Source of the DNA: Marinilabiliales bacterium
GTDB lineage: Bacteria > Bacteroidota > Bacteroidia > Bacteroidales > BM523
Reading direction: 5' to 3'
Length of the DNA stretch: 11,883 nucleotides
Assembly (NCBI GenBank): GCA_002869425.1
Contig: PKSZ01000523.1
Coordinates: forward strand, 1 to 11,883
The translations under genes were made by a program, and so were the position numbers. Each line of letters starts with the position of its first letter. The stretch's first letter is position 1. The notes below the pieces were generated by a model. That model saw only the letters and a program-made list of their open reading frames with translations, had not been told where the DNA came from and searched no databases. Positions 6,498-11,883 of this stretch are shown here, one piece after another.

Positions 6498-7514
6498 TTG
6501 ATTTTGATTTTTGTTACTGGAGGCACAGGATTAGTTGGTTCTCGCTTGCTATATGTTCTTTTAAAGCGAGGTAAAGAAGTACATGCCTTGGCGAGAAAAG
6601 AGAGCAACACAGCATACGTAAAAAAGGTATTTTCTTATTATTCAGATCAGGCGAGTGAATTGTTCGACAGGATTATCTGGCATGAAGGTGATGTAACGCA
6701 GCCGGATTCCTTATTGATGGAGATGGAGGGAATGGAAGAAGTATATCATACAGCTGCTTTTGTATCGTTTCAACCTTCCGATAAGCAAAAAATATTTGCA
6801 GTAAATCACAGGGGCACAGAAAATGTTCTTAATGCTGCATTGGAAAATAAAGTCAGGAAGTTTTGCCACGTAAGTTCAGTTGCAGCTCTGGGACACTCTG
6901 TGGATGGTTCGCCAATTAACGAAGAATCAGAGTGGGATTTTGAATTGGATAAATCTGATTATGCCGTAAGTAAGTTTTTGGCAGAGATGGAAGTAAACAG
7001 AGCAATAGAAGAAGGTTTGTCAGCAGTAATTGTGAATCCGGTTGTGATTTTAGGCTCTGGATTTTGGAGTCGTGGCTCATCTTCGTTTTTTCGTCATGTT
7101 TACAAGGGGATGAAATACTATACTGAAGGGACTAATGGATATGTTGATGTCCGGGATGTTGTGGATATAATGCTTCATTTAATGGACAATAATTGTTTTA
7201 ACGAACGCTTCGTATTATCATCGCAATGTATTTCATATAAAGAAATTTTAATGCAAATTGCTGATAATTTGAAAGTAAAGCCACCTAATAAACGAGTTAC
7301 AAGTTCTATGTTAAATTTGGCCTGGAGATTGGAAAGCTTAAAAAGTACATTAACCGGAAAGCAACCAAAAATTACCAGAAAATCTGCTAAGTCAGCCGAA
7401 GAGAATCTTATTTATTCCAATCGTAAGGTTCTTGACCAACTAAACTATTCTTTTGTGCCTGTTAATGATACAATCAAGTTTATAGGGGATATATTTTTGA
7501 AAGATAAAGCCTGA
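6498..7514 (+). CDS. NAD(P)-dependent epimerase/reductase, extended SDR family (dihydroflavonol-reductase-like)
   Basis: This is a 338-residue cytosolic enzyme with an N-terminal Rossmann fold. The dinucleotide-binding loop is T-G-G-T-G-L-V-G (G8, G11, G14), Arg33 after the second strand hints at NADP(H), and G-D-V follows at the third strand. The catalytic Ser is in H-V-S-S (126/127) and the Tyr155/Lys159 pair in Y-A-V-S-K. These place it with extended SDRs close to dihydroflavonol-4-reductases and 3-beta-hydroxysteroid dehydrogenases, which oxidise or reduce hydroxyl/carbonyl groups on varied substrates. The substrate is not deducible. The C-terminal part has the usual substrate-binding region (V-D-V-R-D-V near 215). 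No ATG lies at the family's expected N-terminus. The frame stays open upstream to an ATG at 6240, but that adds 86 residues unlike any SDR and overlaps the opposite gene. TTG 6498, giving M-I-L-I-F-V-T-G-G, is chosen; TTG 6504 is an alternative. Confidence 0.82.
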   Translation: MILIFVTGGTGLVGSRLLYVLLKRGKEVHALARKESNTAYVKKVFSYYSDQASELFDRIIWHEGDVTQPDSLLMEMEGMEEVYHTAAFVSFQPSDKQKIFAVNHRGTENVLNAALENKVRKFCHVSSVAALGHSVDGSPINEESEWDFELDKSDYAVSKFLAEMEVNRAIEEGLSAVIVNPVVILGSGFWSRGSSSFFRHVYKGMKYYTEGTNGYVDVRDVVDIMLHLMDNNCFNERFVLSSQCISYKEILMQIADNLKVKPPNKRVTSSMLNLAWRLESLKSTLTGKQPKITRKSAKSAEENLIYSNRKVLDQLNYSFVPVNDTIKFIGDIFLKDKA

Positions 7515-7515
7515 T

Positions 7516-8358
7516 TTATTCTGCAAACCTCCTCAAATCTTTTGCATCAAATGTCCATTCCGGTGTTTTTAGTGGCGAGCATTCTTTGGTGCTGTACCAT
7601 GGACTAAGTTTATGGTTTTCCAGATTTTTCAGTATATGAATACTCTGCGCTGGCATAAAGCTCTGGCAAACCATAAATATCTTATCGTCATTTTGTGTAT
7701 TTATTGCAACATCTATTACTGTAACAGCGTGTCCATATGGATTTCCCGATTGGATAAATACATCGCCGGGCATAATATTTTGAATAGAATCAACAGGCAG
7801 TAATTCCGCTTTAAGCGATCGTGTATTGGCATATGAATATATGTAATCAAGATATTTTCTGAAATTTTTACGACTGTAGTCGCCCCTGGAGTACTTATCA
7901 AAGTATCGGGGCTTACCATCACTTACAAAATTGAAATGAATCTTCCCATAATCTTGCAACCAGTATAAATATTCTGCTCGCAATCTCATTACAGCATCGG
8001 CACATTGTTGCAAATCTCTGGTGCCAATATCAAATGCAAGAATAGCATAATGCAGATTCTGACTGTATTTTTTTTCTCCATTGAAATAGTACACAGTATT
8101 GTTTGAGTCTATTCTTATATTCCTCAGAAAAAAACCAAAAGAAGCTGAATCAACAGCAATTCTTGTGTAACCCTCCGGTAGTGGTATGTTTTCAACAATC
8201 TGAGGTTTATCCACAACGGCTGGCACATCTTGCTGATTATCATTTGTGTGAGCAACTGTGTTTTGTGTAAAAGGTTTGTTATCGTCTTGAGCATTACATC
8301 CAATCAAAATGAATGCAAAAAAGAAAAGCTGAATTGTTCTTGACACCGTATTTTTCAT
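7516..8358 (-). CDS. DUF4846 family lipoprotein
   Basis: This 280-residue lipoprotein has a hydrophobic signal ending I-L-I-G-C (lipidated Cys21), a disordered linker (22-57) and a DUF4846 domain (about 60-270). Family hallmarks seen are F-G-F-F-L-R-N (74-80), the D-I-G-T-R-D-L-Q-Q-C-A-D-A-V-M-R-L-R-A-E-Y-L-Y block in two overlapping parts (110-122 and 122-132), I-H-F-N-F (140-144), F-R-K-Y-L (166-170), and M-P-G-D-V-F-I with Y-G-H-A-V-T-V-I-D (196-216). The biochemical role of the family is not established. The P-G-D plus G-H-A-V layout recalls NlpC/P60-type hydrolases, with Cys119 and His210 as possible catalytic residues. The gene ends one base from the convergent SDR gene. TATTTTTA on the minus strand (8376-8383) is a weak -7 candidate. 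It acts in the periplasm or at the outer membrane. Confidence 0.85.
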   Translation of the reverse strand: MKNTVSRTIQLFFFAFILIGCNAQDDNKPFTQNTVAHTNDNQQDVPAVVDKPQIVENIPLPEGYTRIAVDSASFGFFLRNIRIDSNNTVYYFNGEKKYSQNLHYAILAFDIGTRDLQQCADAVMRLRAEYLYWLQDYGKIHFNFVSDGKPRYFDKYSRGDYSRKNFRKYLDYIYSYANTRSLKAELLPVDSIQNIMPGDVFIQSGNPYGHAVTVIDVAINTQNDDKIFMVCQSFMPAQSIHILKNLENHKLSPWYSTKECSPLKTPEWTFDAKDLRRFAE

Positions 8359-8473
8359 AATCTATTAACTGATGTTAAAAATACAAATTTCCGCTGATGA
8401 TTTCATTTTTAAGCATTAACAATTTGAAATTATCCGGAAGGAAAGGTAAAAGCATTATTTATAAAAAAATAAA

Positions 8474-8504
8474 ACTTGTGTATCTTAGGAAAATATTCAC
8501 AAGT
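8474..8504. promoter_or_regulatory. Inverted repeat ACTTGTG-N17-CACAAGT before the oxidoreductase gene
   Basis: Two perfect 7-base arms (8474-8480 and 8498-8504) end 9 bases before the ATG at 8514. As DNA this could be a split operator for a dimeric regulator. As RNA it could form a stem whose 3' arm reaches the ribosome-binding region. It lies in the 155-base divergent gap between the DUF4846 and oxidoreductase genes. The spacer contains TATCTTAG, a poor -7 match. Confidence 0.35.
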
Positions 8505-8513
8505 CTGATAAAA

Positions 8514-9524
8514 ATGAAATCAATTGTATTGCCCGCTTATAATGGAAATGTGTTAAGAGCCATGCTTGGTTTGAAAGTAATGGAAGTTGATATACCCAAA
8601 ATTTCCGATGAGGAAGTATTGGTGAAAATAGCTGCGGCACCCTGCAATCCTTCGGATATCGCTTTTATGCAAGGGAAATATAATGTTGTAAAGAAATTGC
8701 CGGCCCTTATGGGTTTTGAGGGTAGTGGTGTGGTTGTTGATGCAGGAAATAATACTGTGGCAAAATCCATGATGGGGAAAAGAGTTGCCTGTTTTACCCA
8801 GTCGCAAACCAGTGGAACATGGACTGAATTTGCAAAGATTCATTACAAAAATTGTATTCCGGCAAGGGATGCAATTGACGATGAACAGGCTTCAACTTTA
8901 TACATAAACCCAATTACAGCTATTGGACTGATTGAGTATGCAAAGCAAAAAAAGGCCAAAGCCATAGTGCAGAACGCTGCAGGGGGGCAATTGGCATCAT
9001 TTATCAGGATGCTGGCCAAAAAGGAGGATATTACAGTTGTTAATATAGTGCGCAAACCGGAACAGCAACAAAAAATAATTGATCAGGATAATTCGATAGT
9101 ACTTTGTAGTGCTACAGATAATTTTGAAGAGGAATTGGTTGAAACAATAAAGGCAGAAAAGGTTGATTTGTGTTTTGATGCCGTTGGGGGTGAAGAAGCT
9201 GCGCAACTTTTTAATGCCCTTGAACCAAACTCCGATCTTTTAATTTATGGTGGCTTAAGTAATAAAGATATTGCGGGTTTGAATACAATGGATATTATAT
9301 TCAAAAACAAAAAGATTTTGGGTTTTAATGCCCTGGATTGGATTGGCCAGAAAAATGAATCGGATTTTCTGGAACTTACGAATAAAATTCAATCTTTATT
9401 TGAAGAGAAATTCATACAAACTTCCATTAGTGGAATATATTCATTTGATGAAGTTGTTAAAGGCTTGAAATATTATATCCAAAACATGTCTGAAGGAAAA
9501 ATTTTAATAAAACCAACATTATGA
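8514..9524 (+). CDS. Zinc-free MDR oxidoreductase (quinone oxidoreductase / enoyl reductase type)
   Basis: This 336-residue cytosolic medium-chain reductase has an N-terminal GroES-like domain (1-120) with P-C-N-P-S-D (43-48), L-M-G-F-E-G-S-G (65-72) and G-T-W-T-E-F (111-116). A Rossmann domain follows, with the NAD(P)H loop N-A-A-G-G-Q-L (154-160) and F-D-A-V-G-G (221-226). The cysteine/histidine ligands of zinc alcohol dehydrogenases are absent, so it should be an NADPH-dependent quinone or alkenal/enoyl-thioester reductase. The exact substrate is unknown. The frame is open 39 codons upstream, but the family N-terminus begins at M-K-S-I-V-L, and the upstream translation is low-complexity basic sequence from the intergenic region, so ATG 8514 is chosen. 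The gene overlaps the next by ATGA, indicating an operon with translational coupling. A 7-base inverted repeat just before the start may regulate it. Confidence 0.85.
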   Translation: MKSIVLPAYNGNVLRAMLGLKVMEVDIPKISDEEVLVKIAAAPCNPSDIAFMQGKYNVVKKLPALMGFEGSGVVVDAGNNTVAKSMMGKRVACFTQSQTSGTWTEFAKIHYKNCIPARDAIDDEQASTLYINPITAIGLIEYAKQKKAKAIVQNAAGGQLASFIRMLAKKEDITVVNIVRKPEQQQKIIDQDNSIVLCSATDNFEEELVETIKAEKVDLCFDAVGGEEAAQLFNALEPNSDLLIYGGLSNKDIAGLNTMDIIFKNKKILGFNALDWIGQKNESDFLELTNKIQSLFEEKFIQTSISGIYSFDEVVKGLKYYIQNMSEGKILIKPTL

Positions 9525-10939
9525 ATCGATTAATAAGTTTTCTTTTTGTTGCGATAGTTCTATATGCCTGCAATTCAGAAAAACAGGACAAAAAGGATAG
9601 TACACCGGAAAATTTGCCTCAAAAGGAATCGAAGTCTGTCGTCAAGGACAGCCTGAAGAAAGGAAGTGTAATAAAAGCTTTGTCTGCAAGAAATGATCAA
9701 TCGATAAGCTATGATTTGTATATACCTTCTTCCTATAACTACAAAACAGCACTTCCGGCGATTGTATTATTTGATGCACATGCAAATAGTGAGCTGGCTA
9801 TCAATAGCTTTAAAAACACTGCCGAAAAAAGAAATTATATTGTGGCTGCATCCAATTCTTCAAAGAATGGTATGCCCTTCGATTTAACAGCGACCATCGG
9901 TAATAAGATTATCAATGATTTGAAAGCACGACTGTATGTTGATCCTTCCAGAATATATGCAGGAGGTTTTTCCGGGGGTGCACGTGCTGCTGTTTATATG
10001 GCAGAGCATAGTTATGATATTAAAGGGGTTGTAGCTTGTGGTGCAGGCTTACCCAATAATGAAAAGTTAAACAACACTTTTGCACTGGCAGGTATAGTTG
10101 GGAAGTATGATTTTAACTATCTGGAAATGTTGGGATTGAATAAGAGCCTGAATCGGAGTGGCTTTCCTTCTTGTCTGATTACCTGGGATGGAGAGCATGA
10201 GTGGCCTGGAGATGAGCAAATTGATATGTCCGTTTTGTTTCTTGATATGGATTATCTGAGAAGTCACAAAAATATTCGTAATGATTCAGCAGTGAATGCA
10301 GCACAGCAATACTTTTATTCTAAAATAGAAGCAAGTGATGACCTTATTGAAAAGAATCAATTGTTTGATAATTACATTTTGTTTTTTAAAAATATTGCGC
10401 CTGTTGATTCTATTGTGAGGGTTTTGGAAAACTTTAGAAAACAATCTGATTTTCAAAAGGAGCTACAATATCAACAAGGTGTTTTGGCTGAAGAAGAAAA
10501 AGTTAAACAGTTGTTTTTCAATTCTTTTGTTTCACAAAGTGTAGATTGGTGGATAAATCAAATAGACAATATCAGGAAAAAGTATAAAGCCACAGATGAA
10601 GAAGCCAGAAAACAGTCGTATGCAAGACGGCTTGGGTATGTTAGTATACTTGGATATTCTCATTCTGATAATGCTTTGAGTTCAGGTCAGATTGATTATG
10701 CCGGTAAGTTTTTAGAGGTTTATCATTATGCTGATCCAAATAACCCGGATTGCAGTTATTTATGGTCGTGTTTTCACGCTTTAAAAGGCGATACAACAAA
10801 ATCCATTGGTACGATGAAAAATGCCGTTTTGCTTGGGTTTAATGATTGGGATAAAATGAAAAGCGACTCAAGGTTGAGTGTCTTGTTCAAAACCAAATAT
10901 TATAAGCAATTGGTAGATAGTCTGGACAAGAATCGTTAG
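9521..10939 (+). CDS. Lipoprotein alpha/beta-hydrolase with C-terminal TPR-like region
   Basis: This 472-residue lipoprotein has a signal ending V-L-Y-A-C (lipidated Cys17), a Lys/Ser-rich linker (18-48) and an alpha/beta-hydrolase domain (about 50-250). The nucleophile elbow is G-G-F-S-G-G with Ser151. His226 (D-G-E-H-E-W-P) and possibly Asp197 complete a triad. The strand I-V-L-F-D-A-H near 81 and the P-S-R-I-Y-A-G-G-F lead-in resemble secreted esterases of the PHB-depolymerase/feruloyl-esterase type. The second half (about 255-472) is helical. It ends with G-F-N-D-W-D-K-M-K-S-D and L-F-K-T-K-Y-Y-K-Q-L, which resembles the last repeat of TPR regions attached to hydrolases. The start overlaps the preceding oxidoreductase stop (ATGA), so the two are cotranscribed, though one product is cytosolic and this one is exported. 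The stop overlaps the convergent OmpA-type gene by 4 bases. The substrate is unknown. Confidence 0.82.
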   Translation: MNRLISFLFVAIVLYACNSEKQDKKDSTPENLPQKESKSVVKDSLKKGSVIKALSARNDQSISYDLYIPSSYNYKTALPAIVLFDAHANSELAINSFKNTAEKRNYIVAASNSSKNGMPFDLTATIGNKIINDLKARLYVDPSRIYAGGFSGGARAAVYMAEHSYDIKGVVACGAGLPNNEKLNNTFALAGIVGKYDFNYLEMLGLNKSLNRSGFPSCLITWDGEHEWPGDEQIDMSVLFLDMDYLRSHKNIRNDSAVNAAQQYFYSKIEASDDLIEKNQLFDNYILFFKNIAPVDSIVRVLENFRKQSDFQKELQYQQGVLAEEEKVKQLFFNSFVSQSVDWWINQIDNIRKKYKATDEEARKQSYARRLGYVSILGYSHSDNALSSGQIDYAGKFLEVYHYADPNNPDCSYLWSCFHALKGDTTKSIGTMKNAVLLGFNDWDKMKSDSRLSVLFKTKYYKQLVDSLDKNR

Positions 10940-11883
10940 AATACAATTTCAAATTCCACCCTGCGATTCTTTTTTCTGCCTTCACGGGTATTATTGGGAG
11001 CCACGGGCATTGACATTCCAAAGCCTTTCGTCTGAATCCTTCTTGAGTCTATGCCTTTACCAATAAGGTAATTTTTTGCTGCATCTGCTCTTTTTTGCGA
11101 AAGCTCAAGGTTGAAGTCGGCTTTCCCCTGGTTGTCAGTGTGTCCTTTGATGCTTAATTTATAACCAGGATTCGATTCCATTACTTCAACAACATTATTT
11201 AGCACTTTGTACGAACTTTTCTTAATAATATCACTTCCCGGATTGAAGAACAGTCCTTCCATGGCTTTTTTCATTACTTCTTTCACTTCTTCTTTTACTT
11301 CAGGACATCCTCCGTTATTTACCGGACCTGCCTGATCAATACAATTGTCATCTTTATTAAGAACCCCATCGTTATCATTATCAGCAAAAAGATTGTCAAG
11401 AATATCGTCATCCCTATGGTTTTTCAAGTATTCAGGAATCGGTATTTCATTGATAATCAATACTTGTTTGCCTTCTCTTATCACCTTAAAATCAACTCTT
11501 CTGTTGAATTTGTGTAAGCTGTCATATTCTGCTCCATCCGGAATGTCATTTGGAATTAAAGGATACTTTTCACCATAACCTTTTACAATGAGTGCTGCAG
11601 GTGAAACACCTTTGTCGATCAGGTAGTTGTTTATGTATATTGCTCTTCGCAATGAAAGGTGAATATTATAAATTTCAGGACCGTTAGAATCGGCATGACC
11701 ACCAATTTCAATAATGGCTTTAGGATTGTTTTTTAGATATTCAGCCAGGATATCCAAAACAGGGTCATTTATAACATTTTTATCAAATTCAAATAATATA
11801 TTGTGTATATAAATCGTGTCTCTTATTTCTTCTTTTCTTTTTTTACCTCTTGAGTAGTGCTGTAGCTCAACAATTTTATCAAT
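10936..11883 (-). CDS. Protein with two OmpA domains joined by a TSP3 linker, C-terminal part
   Basis: The frame is open from the right edge, so 315 C-terminal residues are seen and the N-terminus lies outside. A TTG at 11757 is internal to the first domain and is not a start. Counting from the edge: a complete OmpA-like domain (about 27-136) begins I-L-F-E-F-D-K-N and has Asp65/Arg80 of the peptidoglycan-binding pair (H-A-D; L-S-L-R-R-A). Next is a linker with a thrombospondin type 3 calcium-binding motif, D-N-D-N-D-G-V then N-G-G-C-P (about 167-194). A second OmpA domain (about 213-315) has Asp250/Arg265 (H-T-D; L-S-Q-K-R-A) and ends V-E-F-E-I-V-F. Both sites are intact, so the protein could grip two diaminopimelate peptides. 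An outer-membrane or periplasmic location is likely. The missing N-terminus may hold TPR/PD40 domains or a beta-barrel; that is speculation. Confidence 0.87.
   Translation of the reverse strand: MDKIVELQHYSRGKKRKEEIRDTIYIHNILFEFDKNVINDPVLDILAEYLKNNPKAIIEIGGHADSNGPEIYNIHLSLRRAIYINNYLIDKGVSPAALIVKGYGEKYPLIPNDIPDGAEYDSLHKFNRRVDFKVIREGKQVLIINEIPIPEYLKNHRDDDILDNLFADNDNDGVLNKDDNCIDQAGPVNNGGCPEVKEEVKEVMKKAMEGLFFNPGSDIIKKSSYKVLNNVVEVMESNPGYKLSIKGHTDNQGKADFNLELSQKRADAAKNYLIGKGIDSRRIQTKGFGMSMPVAPNNTREGRKKNRRVEFEIVF

Noticed and set aside
8397..8513. N-terminal extension of the MDR oxidoreductase
   Set aside because: The family N-terminus is at M-K-S-I-V-L (8514). The upstream translation is basic, low-complexity sequence of an A/T-rich promoter region that contains an inverted repeat.
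11755..11757. TTG as start of the double-OmpA protein
   Set aside because: The frame is open to the window edge, and the first OmpA domain begins upstream at I-L-F-E-F-D-K-N, so this codon is internal.

Overview
The window reads as chromosomal DNA of a Bacteroidota bacterium, probably a marine or free-living Bacteroidales/Marinilabiliales-type organism. The genus cannot be fixed from sequence alone. The evidence is AT-rich DNA, exact Bacteroidota-type promoter elements (TAnnTTTG), signal peptides ending in a Q-A-Q or R-A-Q type site, several short-lipobox lipoproteins, and family content typical of the phylum: a Peptidase S74 repeat protein, a TPR/PD40/OmpA protein, DUF4846 and a TSP3/OmpA protein. 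There are no RNA genes, insertion sequences, CRISPR arrays or phage structural modules, and no gene-free stretch longer than 300 bases.

Layout, left to right: the N-terminal part of a lipoprotein on the minus strand (1-201, running off the left edge); a putative rhamnosyltransferase-like glycosyltransferase (minus, 322-1128); a 196-base divergent promoter region; a large secreted S74 protein built of glycine-rich repeats with a self-cleaving chaperone and coiled coil at its C-terminus (plus, 1325-3781); a PorE-like TPR/beta-propeller/OmpA protein (plus, 3858-5855); an unrecognised 167-residue cytosolic protein (minus, 5861-6364); an NAD(P)-dependent SDR reductase/epimerase with a TTG start (plus, 6498-7514); a DUF4846 lipoprotein (minus, 7516-8358); a zinc-free quinone-oxidoreductase-type MDR enzyme (plus, 8514-9524) overlapping an alpha/beta-hydrolase lipoprotein by an ATGA junction (plus, 9521-10939); and the C-terminal part of a protein with two OmpA domains separated by a TSP3 calcium-binding linker (minus, 10936 to the right edge).

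The common theme is the cell envelope. Three lipoproteins, two peptidoglycan-binding OmpA-type proteins, one giant secreted fibre-like protein and one glycosyltransferase surround two soluble oxidoreductases. Apart from the ATGA-coupled pair, and possibly the S74/OmpA pair, most genes look like separate transcription units on alternating strands. All three convergent junctions are squeezed to +5, +1 and -4 bases with no visible hairpin terminators. Several genes have apparent upstream starts that promoter position or family alignment argues against; corrected starts are given.

No clearly new multi-gene system is visible. The items most worth a second look are the regular 16/17-residue NxFIGxxAG repeat with loop insertions in the S74 protein, the tandem OmpA-TSP3-OmpA architecture, a possible Cys/His hydrolase signature in the DUF4846 lipoprotein, and the hydrolase-TPR-like fusion lipoprotein coupled to an oxidoreductase.
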